DNA of 64,000 nt from Tritrichomonas musculus. Its lineage: Eukaryota > Parabasalia > Tritrichomonadida > Tritrichomonadidae. The position numbers were made by a program, and so were the translations under genes. The stretch's first letter is position 1. Each line of letters starts with the position of its first letter. Shown here in pieces: positions 48,294 to 59,267 of this stretch. The stretch spans positions 2,666,001-2,730,000 of the forward strand of contig JAPFFF010000008.1 of NCBI GenBank assembly GCA_039105265.1, read 5' to 3'. The notes below the pieces were generated by a model that made no database searches, was not told the DNA's origin, and was given only the letters and a program-made list of their open reading frames with translations.

Positions 48294-48577
48294 TTTATAT
48301 ATCAACTAACGTATTAAATTTCAAACAAAACGTTATTATTTTATGATAAAATAACCAAATAGCAATAGAAAAATAAAATTTTTCTTTTTGCATTTTTATC
48401 CTGAAGTTTTTAAGATTTGGCATTAATACTTTTTAGAAAAAAATATAAATGAAAGTAAATTTATTTCTAATCTTTTTTTATTTTTAATTTTGAAAAACAA
48501 ATTTTTGGCGAATTTGAAAATAAGAAAAACAAATAAATAACATTAAGAAAAAACATAAAAAATAACAAATTAGAACT

Positions 48578-49390
48578 CTATTGAACAGCTAAAAATATTC
48601 CAACTTTTCCATCTGCATAGATCTTTTCGTTCATACAATCGGTTAGAACTCGAGCAATCATATGATTTTTACTTTGATTTCTAACCTCTTTTCTGCATTT
48701 TGCAATTTCACGATTAAGAATGTTCTTAACGTTAGATACTGTCTTTTTCTGAAGATTTAAGATCAATCTACTTGTTGATACTTGAGCACCTTCCATTGAA
48801 AGAACTAATTGATCTTGAAGATCATTTATTTCATTCTTTTGCTTGTTTTCTAATCTTTGAAATAATCCTTGATATTTTTGATCAACTGCTTTAACTCTGC
48901 TTTCTTTTTCTAAATTACCAACTCTTTTTGCTTCATCCCTTAAACGAACTGCTTCTTCTAAATTCTTAATTCTGGCAAAAGTTTGAGCTTTTTGTTTTAA
49001 AAGATTTTCATTAACACAAGGATGCTGAATAGCTTTTTCGCGCTCAAAAATATGCTCGATTTCAAGTTCTTCTAGTTCTGAAATATGCCTTTCTTTCATT
49101 GAAAGAAAAGTATAGTGAGTATTGAAACGAATTTGTTTTCTTGTTTGTTCTAGTTGAGAAATATGTCTTTCATAAACATTATCATACATTTGAAAAGCTT
49201 TTTCAGTTTCATTTTTCATTTCTTCTTTAATGTTTTCGATGATTTGTTGTGAATCAAGTCCACTCTTATACGAGTAGACTGAACTTGAATCTCTTTGAGA
49301 AAAGCGTGATGATACACTATTTTTATCGCGATCATTTCTGATATCTACTTTTGATTTTTTTTGCCTCTGCGATTCTACTTTGCTTTCCAT
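48578..49390 (-). CDS. Coiled-coil protein of unknown function (270 aa)
   Basis: After a polar, serine-rich lead (about 1-45) the protein is helical with coiled-coil character from about 50 to 245. The text ERHISQLEQTRKQIRFN and later ERHISELEELEIEHIFERE shows an internal repeat of about 37 residues. KNEINDLQDQLVLSMEG and HMIARVLTDCMNEKI follow. No membrane segment or signal peptide. I do not recognise the family; its position between two cytoskeletal candidates and the helical make-up suggest a structural role. The start at 49388-49390 is followed by a Lys/Arg-rich tract. An AAACGTCATG word lies about 10 bp upstream. Confidence 0.7.
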   Translation of the reverse strand: MESKVESQRQKKSKVDIRNDRDKNSVSSRFSQRDSSSVYSYKSGLDSQQIIENIKEEMKNETEKAFQMYDNVYERHISQLEQTRKQIRFNTHYTFLSMKERHISELEELEIEHIFEREKAIQHPCVNENLLKQKAQTFARIKNLEEAVRLRDEAKRVGNLEKESRVKAVDQKYQGLFQRLENKQKNEINDLQDQLVLSMEGAQVSTSRLILNLQKKTVSNVKNILNREIAKCRKEVRNQSKNHMIARVLTDCMNEKIYADGKVGIFLAVQ

Positions 49391-49689
49391 TTATTTTTTA
49401 AACGTCATGAAGTACACTTTTTATGGACAAAAATTTTTGACAAATTCAAATTTTTGAATGACAATTAAAAAATTTTCTGGGAGTCTCTTTTTTAATTGTG
49501 ATAAACATAATTGCATAATTATTAAAAATTCTTATTAAAATCATACTCTTGCTAACCCATCAGCATAAATACTATTAGTTTCGACTTATAGAAACGAACG
49601 TTTATTCCTCTAATTTTAAACGTACACATTTGTTTTAAAATCAAACCACTTTTTCAGCATCAAGAAATAATTTTGATAAGATAAAGTGA
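49391..49689. promoter_or_regulatory. Divergent promoter region with AACG/ACGT words
   Basis: The 299 bp between two divergent genes hold AACGT at 49401-49405, GAAACGAACGTTT at 49591-49603 and AAACGTAC at 49618-49625. In trichomonads one core promoter element with an AACG heart is recognised by a Myb-type protein, so these are reasonable candidate sites. Confidence 0.4.
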
Positions 49690-52185
49690 ATGAGCAGAAG
49701 AGCGAATTTTCCATCAACAAATGATATTCAAAATCAAATAGAATCATCATTCGAAAATGCTGGTCGTGATGTTGCGCCAATTTCAATCGATTCTTCATCT
49801 CAAGCAGCAAGTGAAGTCGAAAAACTTGTTAAAGATTTCAATAATCCTCGTGCCGAATGGGATACTACTGTAAAACTCATTGAACGCTCAATGGGAATGA
49901 TAAATGGAGGACTTTTTAATTATTTGGATGATCAAACAATTAAAAGCAGTTTAAGTAAAATAAGCATTCCACTATTAAATGCGTCTAATAATCTAAGGAG
50001 CGCTTTAGTAAAGCAATCATGCCTTTTGATAGCACAAATTGCACATGAATTAGGTAATAAGTTTGAATTATTTATGCCAATCGGTGATGATATGATCAAC
50101 ACTCTTTCTTGCCAAACATCACATGGAACACAAATTATTGCTGAATCATGCCGTTTTGCCATTATTCATATTGCAAGGAGTTGCGCTATAAAAAAGATTT
50201 TGAGGTCAATTATTGAATTATCGAAAGTTAAATCGTCAGCAAACAGACAAATTTCCGCTGAATGCTTATGTTTTATTTGTGGTGGTGAAATTAATTCAGA
50301 TCAAAATAACCCTTGGAAAGAAACTAAACTTATTGAGCAAAATGATAATATAGTATCTGAAGCTTTACAACGATTAATGGAAGATGCATCTCAAAATATA
50401 AGAAAAACAGCAAGATTAGCAGCTCAATTTTTTATTGAGAATTATCCTCAATTCGAAGAACAACTTCTTTCGGGAACAGATGAGCGTTCAATTAATTATA
50501 TTAACAGAAAATGTTCTGAGAAAAAGAGTGGTATTTCCCCTAAGCGATCCAAATCTCCATATACTTCTAATCTTCCGGTTTCTAAAAGTAAAAGAAAAAG
50601 ATCATCAGTACCAACAGGTAATGCTGATATTGATAATAGTCAAGATTCCACAACAAAAAAATCAAGACCAAACCAAAATAATTTCAATGATTACCAACGT
50701 GAAACAAAAAACAATGCATCAAAATCGAAAGATAAGCGAACAAATATTATTTCTGACGAAACTAATAATAAGTCTAATTCATTTGGAAATAATTCTTCTA
50801 AAAGGAGGAGTAAATCTTCTTTACCTGCCAGGCCACCAACTTTTGAGCCAAGACCAAATTTAGAATATAAAGAAGGCCATGAAGATGAATTTCTAAAAAC
50901 AATTGAAGAGTATATTAACACTAATCAGCAATATGATCTTTCTCAAAGTTTAAATACAATTATTCCAGGCATATTCTCTTGTTGTGATTCAAATGATGAA
51001 TCAATTAAAAAGAGAAGTATTGCAATAATACAAAATCTATTAAATACATTTCCGAATAGTTTTACACTACACATACCACGAATATTGAATTTGGTGTTAG
51101 AACCAAATGAAACTTCAGAAAATAATGATCAAGCTTCATCCGAGAATACGAAATCCGACGATGAAGATATTTTAGCATTTTGCAGAGAACTGCATTCAAT
51201 ATATAATCCAAATATATTACTTAAAAGCACAGAAAACATTAAACCATCACCAATTTTATTAAAATTTATTGCTAACCTCTGTGATGATGTGGAAACTGAT
51301 TTACATGAAGATCAGACTTGCAAACATGTTTATAATATTGCAATTCCATTCATAAATGAAGACCAATATAGTACCAGAAGAGTTATGTATGCTATTTGGT
51401 GCCAAGATAAAGACTTTTTCCAAAAAATCAGCTCAGAAATTCCACAGGAACAAGATAATGAAGAAGAAGAACAACAAATAAAAGGTCTAGATCCGCAAAT
51501 TGAACAAATGATTCAAGATTTCAAGGAAAATCCAGGACATCCAAGATTTAATCCACGAGGAGTATCACTCTGGTGTGATGAAACTCGTCATTTCATAACA
51601 ACAGAACAATTTATGCAAAAAGTAGAAAATGATAATGAAGATGTGAAAACTTTATTTGATGAGATATCGCATGCTTTGACTTTGACCAATGAAAAGAATT
51701 TGGTTATATCTTTAATGGGAGATGCTTTGAAAGCAACAAACAATTCTCATTTTGAAATATTTTTATTTGATGTTGTGAGATATTATAGGGACAGAAAAGC
51801 CAAAGATATATTGAAGCTGCTTAAATACATGATAACTAACATTGACAATGAAGATATTATTAAATCTCTTCTTAATGATGTTGATCCTGCACTTGAAACA
51901 AAAGATACGAAAGAGAGAAATTCGATGATTAGAAATATCATTGAAATTATAACGGAAATTGTAATAACTGGAAATAAAGAAAAAGTTGAACAACAATTTG
52001 ACCCAATTATCTCTCTTCTTCTGAGATTTATAAATCATGACAATACTGAAATCAGAAGAGCTGTTATAATGGCATTCGTTGAATTGTCATTTGCAATGCC
52101 TGAAGAAACTCATCAAGTAATCAATGACCAATTGAATAAGGTTCAACAAAAGTTAGTGGGTTTCTATAGAGACCAAAGAGAGTAA
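49690..52185 (+). CDS. CLASP-like TOG-domain microtubule-binding protein
   Basis: The 831-residue protein has an N-terminal TOG-type HEAT array (about 35-265). FNNPRAEWDTTVKLIERSM, then LNASNNLRSALVKQSCLLIAQIAHELG and KKILRSIIELSKVKSSANRQISAECL match the CLASP TOG order, where 'D-RS-lVKqAC-li--LA--LG-kFE' is typical. A Ser/Arg/Lys-rich linker follows (about 270-390; e.g. SPKRSKSPY, SKSSLPARPP), as in microtubule-lattice-binding linkers, then a second helical array (about 400-830). CLASPs stabilise microtubules at plus ends, kinetochores and the cortex. An acidic patch (EQDNEEEEQQIKG) breaks the second array. It lacks the usual SxIP motif as far as I can see. Start chosen at the first ATG after the divergent promoter. 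Confidence 0.75.
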   Translation: MSRRANFPSTNDIQNQIESSFENAGRDVAPISIDSSSQAASEVEKLVKDFNNPRAEWDTTVKLIERSMGMINGGLFNYLDDQTIKSSLSKISIPLLNASNNLRSALVKQSCLLIAQIAHELGNKFELFMPIGDDMINTLSCQTSHGTQIIAESCRFAIIHIARSCAIKKILRSIIELSKVKSSANRQISAECLCFICGGEINSDQNNPWKETKLIEQNDNIVSEALQRLMEDASQNIRKTARLAAQFFIENYPQFEEQLLSGTDERSINYINRKCSEKKSGISPKRSKSPYTSNLPVSKSKRKRSSVPTGNADIDNSQDSTTKKSRPNQNNFNDYQRETKNNASKSKDKRTNIISDETNNKSNSFGNNSSKRRSKSSLPARPPTFEPRPNLEYKEGHEDEFLKTIEEYINTNQQYDLSQSLNTIIPGIFSCCDSNDESIKKRSIAIIQNLLNTFPNSFTLHIPRILNLVLEPNETSENNDQASSENTKSDDEDILAFCRELHSIYNPNILLKSTENIKPSPILLKFIANLCDDVETDLHEDQTCKHVYNIAIPFINEDQYSTRRVMYAIWCQDKDFFQKISSEIPQEQDNEEEEQQIKGLDPQIEQMIQDFKENPGHPRFNPRGVSLWCDETRHFITTEQFMQKVENDNEDVKTLFDEISHALTLTNEKNLVISLMGDALKATNNSHFEIFLFDVVRYYRDRKAKDILKLLKYMITNIDNEDIIKSLLNDVDPALETKDTKERNSMIRNIIEIITEIVITGNKEKVEQQFDPIISLLLRFINHDNTEIRRAVIMAFVELSFAMPEETHQVINDQLNKVQQKLVGFYRDQRE

Positions 52186-52449
52186 TATTATTATTTATTA
52201 TTATTTTATTTATTTTACATAATAGTCGATGTTTTTATAAATTAAATTAAATGTTTTTATATAGTTTTTCTGAAAAAAAGTAATGTTGGAATATGCTTGC
52301 ATTAATATCATCATTTAATATAGCAATCAACTTTTTTTTTTTTCCTCATTTATCAAATGAAATTCAGTGTTAACATTGTAAATATATCGATAATTTATTT
52401 TAACTTTTTGAAAGACTCTCAGAAAAATCATCATATTAACATGTATTAA
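52186..52449. other. 264-bp spacer
   Basis: AT-rich; nothing coding. It separates the CLASP-like gene from the dead kinase gene. Confidence 0.4.
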
Positions 52450-55400
52450 ATGACCATCCAAAAATCCCAATTCATATATGAAAACCTTCCAATAAACTAT
52501 GATTTAATGAAAACAATATTGCTGATCAAGAAATCCAAAAGTTCTACTCAGAATTTAATTTCAGATATTTTAATTTTTCACAACTAACAAATGATGAAAT
52601 TGCTACCAATAAAAAACTTATCAATGATGAAATTTTTTATTTTTTGAATACTAATCACTTTATTGCTCATCAAATTTGTAATTCAAACTATGATTTAATA
52701 TCAAAAGATGAAACCCCCCTTAATTCACTAACAAATAAAGTTAATTGCATATTTTGTATTGAAAAAGAATGTTTTATTATAGAAGCAATTTATTTTAATT
52801 ATCTCAATGAAATAATATCCAAAACAAATTCTCATCTGATGTCTGTTAATGCTGCATATGAAGAGTCTGATATTGAAAATTCATCAATTTATGAAGAAAT
52901 CACAAGTTTATCTAATTATTTTTCAAAAATTATTAAAAAAAAAACTTTTTTGTTCGATACACAATCAGACCCATAATTTTGTTTTTGATTCATCGTTATT
53001 TTCAACCAACACATTATTTCAAAGATCAATCATTTTTCATATTCAAACATCAATTTAACAAAAAAGAAGAAAAAATTAAAATAAAACTGACAAAAATGAT
53101 TTATTCTACTGATGAAAAAGACATAAATGAAAACCATGAAATTCTTCAAAAAGAAATTAAAGAAAAAAAAAAAAAAAAAAAAAATGAAGAAGAAGAAAAC
53201 AACGAAATATTTAATTTCAATGAAAAAGAATTTGTTCAATTAAGAACACTTTATACAAAAGAAAACACAACAAAAATTTCCAACTCTCTATTTTTATTAT
53301 TAAAAGATCAAGGAATTTTCTTGATAATGAAATCAATTTTTGTTCCAATTATTCACACAGATGCTTCACACATTTTTATGGCTTTCTTTTGCACAATGAA
53401 AAGAAAATAGGTTTTGTTTATGAATTTTGTTGTCATGCATCTCTTAATGATTACATTTTGCATAACAAAAATGAAATTAATAATATTTTTATAAATACAA
53501 CAATATTCATTATCTTCAATCTAATTCACTTATTCATAGAGATATTAAGCCTGCAGATATCCTTGTTGATCATGATTATAACTGCTTTATATCAGATTTC
53601 GAAACAATTCGTAAAATAATAAATGAAAATGAAACATCGAAACAAGAAATGACAAATGATTTTAGATTTGATTCTTATGTTTCTCCTGAACAAGGCCAAG
53701 GAAGCAATGCTTCCTTTCCAACTGACATTTTTTCGTTTGGCAAAATTATTTATTTTTTTTATATGAAAAGAAAAATCCAACTCTTTCATCAAGTATTCTC
53801 AATTGCGTGTTCAGATTGTATTAAAAGTCTTTATCATGATTGCGTTAAGCTTCAAATAAATGAAAGAGCCAAATTGGATTGAACACACAATTGAGAATGA
53901 ACTAATACTCAATGATTGTATTAAAATGAATGAACTGATACATTTTTTTCTTGAAGCAATATATTTTTCATGCCACGTTAGAGATATCAATCCAATTCTG
54001 ACCAAAATATTTTTTTTTTTTTTTTCACTCAAACAACATGAGAAACAACATAATCAATTTGAATGACCATAATTATTAAAAACATTCATTCTTTTTTAGG
54101 ATATCTTTATGAGCAAGATTATGAAAAAGCATTCTTTAATTACCAGTTATCAGTAAAAGATCCAAATTCAGATGATCATTATAAATTAGGATGCTTTTAT
54201 GATATTGGAAAAGGTGTTAAACAAGATTATTTAAAAGCAATTGAACTTTTTGAACTATCAGCAAAACAAAATAATAATCCAGATGCACATTATAAACTAG
54301 GATGCTTTTATGAGAATGGAAAAGGTGTTAAACGAGATTATTTAAAAGCAATTAAACATTACAAATTGGCAGCTGATTTAAATAATTCTTTTGCGCTTTA
54401 TAATTTAGGATGTTATTATGAAGAAGGTGTCGAAATTAAACAAGACTATAAAAAAGCAATTGAATGTTTCGAGAGAGCTGCAAAACAAAACGATCCTTGT
54501 TCTTTATATAGATTGGGCTGTATTTATGAGGACGGAAAAGGCGTTGAGCAAGATTATAAAATAGCAATTGAATATTCAATGATTTAGTTAAAATTTATTT
54601 AACTAATATCAAAATACAAAATATTAAATTTGGGTTAAAATATACCAAAGAAGTAGCATTTGCTGAATATCAGTTGGTCAAAATAATTTGGGAATTATTG
54701 CAGAGTTTTATGAAAATGATGTTTTAAATGCAGAATATATGTACACAAGATCATCAGAACATAAAATTTTCATTGGCTGAATATAATCTTGGTCATCTAT
54801 ATGAAGAAAACAAAAACGAGCAAAAAGCGTTTGAATATTATATTAAAGCTTCTGAAGATGAAGATGAACTATTGGTCTATCGAAATGCTAATATAGAGGA
54901 TGATGAAATTGAAATATCAAAAAATTTTATAATGTGTTTAACAAATTTAATTATTGTAGAACATTATTTATCACATGATCAATTTAAACAAAATATAAAC
55001 ATTGAAAAAAATATTTTATCAAATCTCTAGCAAAATTAATTAGAAAATCTGAAAATACACAGTATTCATTTCGTTATGATACAAGCATCACTGATTTAGA
55101 TAAAATATTTTATTATCTACGAGCTTTTATTTTTAATTTCACTTGTATTGATCACAATAATTTAGCTTTTACTATTAGCAAAGATATAATTCAAGATAAT
55201 AATAAGAAAGAAATTAAGCAGAAAATACCAAAATATGAAAACAAAGAAAAAGAAAGTCATATGCTTCATTCTGATTATACATTTGAAAATATTCAAAAAG
55301 ATAAAGTAATAATTGATTCATTAGGATTTTTTGACTTCGCAATGCAAAATTCCAAAAATATAAAATTCTTTATTCAAAAGATTCATGAAATTATTGTAGA

Positions 55401-55545
55401 TATGAAAAAAATACTGTATACTCCACCTTATTGAATTTTATTATCCAAAATGCCAAATTGGGATTACCAAGATGGAATTTCATCTAAACATAAACCAATA
55501 AACATCAACAAGCTATTTTATGAAGGGTTTGGAATACCAATTTAG
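52450..55545 (+). pseudogene. Dead protein kinase-Sel1 repeat gene
   Basis: About 3.1 kb of plus-strand coding remnants in three frames follow the order of the trichomonad kinase-Sel1 family. First a leader (52450-52976, with FFVNTNH-type text), then kinase pieces: FVYEFCCHASLNDYIL near 53408, HRDIKPADILVD at 53534-53569, ISDFETIRKI, SYVSPEQGQ, FPTDIFSFGKIIYFF to about 53770. Next four Sel1 repeats (54110-54580; DYLKAIELFELSAKQ, then HYKLGCFYENGKGVK) and another at about 54780-54850, and a tail ending at the TAG 55543-55545. At least five frame changes or stops separate the parts (for example near 52510, 52977, 53409, 54587 and 55028). The HRD loop has D for the usual N, and DFG is DFE, so the enzyme may already have been a pseudokinase. 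Confidence 0.75.
54110..54580 (+). repeat. Sel1 repeats (coding, 108-bp period)
   Basis: Four copies of the 36-residue Sel1/TPR-like unit, each with 'YKLGC.YE.GKGV+QDY.KAIE.F..AA', within the dead kinase gene. The copies are about 60-75% alike at protein level. A fifth, separated copy lies near 54780. Confidence 0.85.
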
Positions 55546-55749
55546 ATTTATTTATTAAATTAAATTAATTTACATTTATTTTTGCATTTATTCATTATCT
55601 TTCATATCCATCCTAGATGCACATGAAGCTTTTTGATATAAATATCCAATACATTCATATATTTTATATTTTAAAACATTTTTCAAAATTGAATAAAATA
55701 ATTAGAAAACGAATTATTGACTTGTGATATAACAAGATTTTCAAAATAT

Positions 55750-58383
55750 ATGAATCAGAAACAAATAAGTCCTAAAGATCAATCATTAACATCTTCAAAA
55801 AAGATATCAAAAGTACGACAGTCACCTACAAAAGTTTCAGCTATAAATAAAAAAGATAAAATATCATCAAGTTTCCCTCAACCAGAATTCGAAGCAAAAT
55901 TCATGCTTATTGAAGATAAACTTTCTTTAAATCGAGAATACATACAAAAAAATATTAATCGGATACCTTTAAACGAATTCGCAAATAGTGAAGAAGCTGA
56001 ACAAGAACTCAGAAAGCTTCAAGCACAAATCAATTCAATAATGTCCAACTATTCTAAAAATCAATCTAAATTTAGTAATAATTTTTCTAATGGTAATTCA
56101 AATAGTGATCTCACTTTTGAAAATCCAATTGTGAGTGAGCATTTTACTAAAATTAATGAAAAGCATAAAATTATACTTGATAGAGAGGAAAAAATTAAAG
56201 AAATACGCGAACAAACAGAAGATGCAGTATTAAAAGAAGAAAACGAGTATAGAACAATTTCAAAACAGTACCAAGAAATGAAAAAGATTTATAGTAAAGC
56301 TAAAAGAAGAATGGACAGATATGACAAAAAAGCAGCGAAATCACAAAAAAGTCTTGATGAACTTAATTGTACTCTTGATGCAAATAAGAAAAAAATAATG
56401 TCTCTTAATGAAGATTTGAAACGTCTTGAAACTATTGTCAAACAAACAAATCAAGAAATAAAATCGACAACAAGTGATTTACATAAAATTGACGAAGAAG
56501 AAAATCAATTATTAGATTCAGAAAAATCCAATCAAGATAAAATGAAAAAGCTTACTTCACTTAAAAAAGAATATAGTATTAAATCCAAAAAAGCACAAGC
56601 CAAAAGAGAATCCGTTGAAAAAATAATATCTCAAATGAATGGTGTTGAAAACGAACTAGAAGGAATTATTGACACAGCCACAGCATCAACGATACAATTG
56701 AGAAAAAGTTTGATATCTCATTACAGCGACAACGATGAAGAAGACGAAGATGAAAAATCATCAAATTATCAAGACGATAACGATTTCAGCGACAGTGAGA
56801 ATTTCATTAGTGATGTTACAGACAATGAATTCAAAATTATAAATAACAATTTTGATCAAAACAAGAGTAGCGATACATCAAATTCCAGCTCGATCCGCAG
56901 TACAAATGTAAACGATGATATTTCTCTCAATAGTAGTGACCATTCAATTTCCACTTCACCTCCCAATTCGACTAGCAGGAGCAAAGGCAGGATTTCAAAC
57001 TCAAGTTCATTAAACATGAACGATAACAATTCAATTAAATTGAATGACAGTGAAAATTCAATGAGTATTGAAATTGAACGCAATACCTCAAAAAGTCGGA
57101 CTAAAAACACAAATCCAATTGAAATGGATGACAGTGAAAATTCAATGAGTTTTGAAATTGAAAGTGACCATTCAAAAAGTCGAATCAAGCAAACAAATTC
57201 AAATAAATTGAATAGTGGTGAAAATTCAATGAGTATTGAAATTGAAAGTGACCATTCAAAAAGTCGAATCAAACAAACAAATTCAAATAAATTAAATAGT
57301 GGTGAAAATTCAATGAGTATTGAAATTGAAAGTGACCATTCAAAGAATAAAAGTAGCAACGATAACAATTCACTCAAATTGAATGGTGATGAAAATGACA
57401 TTTTGAGTGACAACTCAATCATCAATAACAGCAACAGCAATCTTCAGTCCAGTGATTCAGGCTCAATTCGGAAACTGAACAGAAACAGCTATTTGAGATC
57501 AAGCGGTTCAGGCTCCATTCATAAAATAAGCAGCAAAAACAGTTTGAGGTCCAGTGATTCAGGCCTAATTCAAAAAGTCAGCAGCAACAGCAATTTGAGG
57601 TCCAGTGTTTCAGGCTCCGTTCGGAAGTCCAGCAATGTTCTAAGCAAGAAGAATCCCAGCAACGACGTCAGCGGAATTCTCAGCAGCAGCAACAGTGACA
57701 AAACCGCCAACTCCATTGAAAAAGTGAGCGACAGAAATTCTTCACTTTTGAACAACAGCGATCTTCTCAATTCTGATTCACTTCACCTCACCTCACCTAA
57801 GAACAATCTGAGTGACGCGAACATGAGCACGAGCAGCGAGAACGCGAACTTGCTCCAGCAGATCAACAACTCCGACCTGAACATCGACGTCAAAAACGGC
57901 ATCGATGATGAAGAAATTGAAGGAGGAATGATCAACATCGACGAGATCGAGGAGGAAACCGTCCCAGACGACCTGTCTCTCTCCGCAATAAACGCGTCCT
58001 TGAAGCTGAGCGAGAACGACGAGGAAGAGACCGACGAGAACGCCGCGATGAGCAAGAACACTCAGCGGAAGTTTGGCATAAAGAGGCAAGCTATCGTTAT
58101 TCCGCAGCTCGAAGAGGAAGAAGAGATTGAAGACAAAACTGAAGTTGACGAATTCATAAGTTCTTTGAGTGCTCAGAATAAATTGAATATTTCACCTAAT
58201 AATGGTCAAATTGACGTGGATGACGATTTGAACTTGAACGAGCTCGACGTAGATGATAAATTATCGGGCAATGGCGAAATAGACGTTGTTGAAAAGGCAT
58301 TGAAGGCACTGGCTGTAAAAGTGGCAGACTCTCAGCCGATTATGATGAAATTTAATGACTTTTTGCAAGGAAATGAAAAATAG
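55750..58383 (+). CDS. Coiled-coil plus Ser/Asn/Asp-rich repeat protein (877 aa)
   Basis: From the ATG at 55750 (the frame is open a little upstream but without an ATG) the protein has three parts. The first is a polar lead followed by a coiled coil (about 65-320, e.g. KRLETIVKQTNQEIKSTTS). The second is a long Ser/Asn/Asp-rich, unstructured middle (about 325-690) with tandem repeats: 28-residue units with core ENSMSIEIESDHSKSR and 17-residue units with core LRSSDSGSIRK. The third is an acidic end (NDEEETDEN, EEEEEIEDK) with a helical tail (KALKALAVKVADSQP). No domain recognised. The third quarter (about 57640-58090) is GC-rich with a totally different codon choice from the rest (see findings). 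Confidence 0.75.
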   Translation: MNQKQISPKDQSLTSSKKISKVRQSPTKVSAINKKDKISSSFPQPEFEAKFMLIEDKLSLNREYIQKNINRIPLNEFANSEEAEQELRKLQAQINSIMSNYSKNQSKFSNNFSNGNSNSDLTFENPIVSEHFTKINEKHKIILDREEKIKEIREQTEDAVLKEENEYRTISKQYQEMKKIYSKAKRRMDRYDKKAAKSQKSLDELNCTLDANKKKIMSLNEDLKRLETIVKQTNQEIKSTTSDLHKIDEEENQLLDSEKSNQDKMKKLTSLKKEYSIKSKKAQAKRESVEKIISQMNGVENELEGIIDTATASTIQLRKSLISHYSDNDEEDEDEKSSNYQDDNDFSDSENFISDVTDNEFKIINNNFDQNKSSDTSNSSSIRSTNVNDDISLNSSDHSISTSPPNSTSRSKGRISNSSSLNMNDNNSIKLNDSENSMSIEIERNTSKSRTKNTNPIEMDDSENSMSFEIESDHSKSRIKQTNSNKLNSGENSMSIEIESDHSKSRIKQTNSNKLNSGENSMSIEIESDHSKNKSSNDNNSLKLNGDENDILSDNSIINNSNSNLQSSDSGSIRKLNRNSYLRSSGSGSIHKISSKNSLRSSDSGLIQKVSSNSNLRSSVSGSVRKSSNVLSKKNPSNDVSGILSSSNSDKTANSIEKVSDRNSSLLNNSDLLNSDSLHLTSPKNNLSDANMSTSSENANLLQQINNSDLNIDVKNGIDDEEIEGGMINIDEIEEETVPDDLSLSAINASLKLSENDEEETDENAAMSKNTQRKFGIKRQAIVIPQLEEEEEIEDKTEVDEFISSLSAQNKLNISPNNGQIDVDDDLNLNELDVDDKLSGNGEIDVVEKALKALAVKVADSQPIMMKFNDFLQGNEK
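57052..57350 (+). repeat. 84-bp coding tandem repeat (four copies)
   Basis: GAAAATTCAATGAGT starts at 57052, 57136, 57220 and 57304, exactly 84 bp (28 codons) apart. The last two full units are nearly identical, so expansion is recent. Confidence 0.9.
57449..57640 (+). repeat. 51-60-bp coding repeat (LRSS-S-GSI-K units)
   Basis: Four degenerate units encode the pattern L-R/Q-S-S-x-S-G-S-I-x-K. DNA blocks such as TCCAGTGATTCAGGC recur. The units sit just before the GC-rich part of the gene. Confidence 0.7.
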
Positions 58384-59267
58384 ATTCGTTTTTGCGATTG
58401 TTGTTGTTTAGTGCGTTTTGTTTGTGTGAACGTTTTATCTTTTGTTCAAATAATTTGGATTTGAAATTTGATTATTTTTTTTTTTTTTTTAATAATTTTA
58501 TGTTTTTTAAATAAATCTTAAATTAGAATTTCATAATATTGAAAATGAGATTTCGAATCTTTCTTTCTTAAAAATAAAAAAAAAGAAAATAAATTTGAGC
58601 GTTTAATTCATGAAAAGAATATATGACTAAGCAATAGTATCTTTGATTAATTTAAATATCGTAGATAATGATGCAATTTATAAATGAATTAATAAAGCAT
58701 ACTAATCATTCAAATTTGAATCTTTGGGGATAAAAGGTTTAAATGACCATAAACCAATTTTATTCATTTAAATAAATATTCAGAATGGTGCAATGTAAGG
58801 ATTTAAATATTCACTTTTGGCCAGAAAAAGTCGGACATCTCTACTGTTGTGTAATTTTTCCAAGATAATTTTTGAAAAAGTTAATTGAATAGGTAACAAC
58901 TTTTTATAAAAAATAATTGTAATAAAAAGTTCAATGCGTTCTTCATCGACCATTCAAATTTGCATTCTCTCATAAGCTTTATTTTATTATATTTGCGATT
59001 TTTTTTACCAAAATAGAGATAATAAAAAAATTAGTCAAAAGGAATTTGATATTGAAAATTCTCTCAAACACCATACTCATCATTATGAAAAAAGAGTTTT
59101 ACTCCTTATTTGTCAAAATAGCTAAAAATGAAATTTTATATATAATCAAGTAATAATTCTATTTTTTTAATTTAGCCAACCTTTCTAAAAAACTTAATTT
59201 TAACTTATCATTTGAATGGATTGAATTAATATATTTCAGAAAAATATAGAAACATCATTCAGTTTTA
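58384..59267. other. 884-bp spacer
   Basis: No gene supported. AT-rich with T-runs near 58474 and A-runs near 58570. Nothing else noted. Confidence 0.5.

Noticed and set aside
57783-58089. Two minus-strand frames opposite the GC-rich stretch
   Set aside because: As genes they are most simply shadows caused by high GC and skewed codon use on the plus strand; kept only as a possible explanation in the GC-rich finding.
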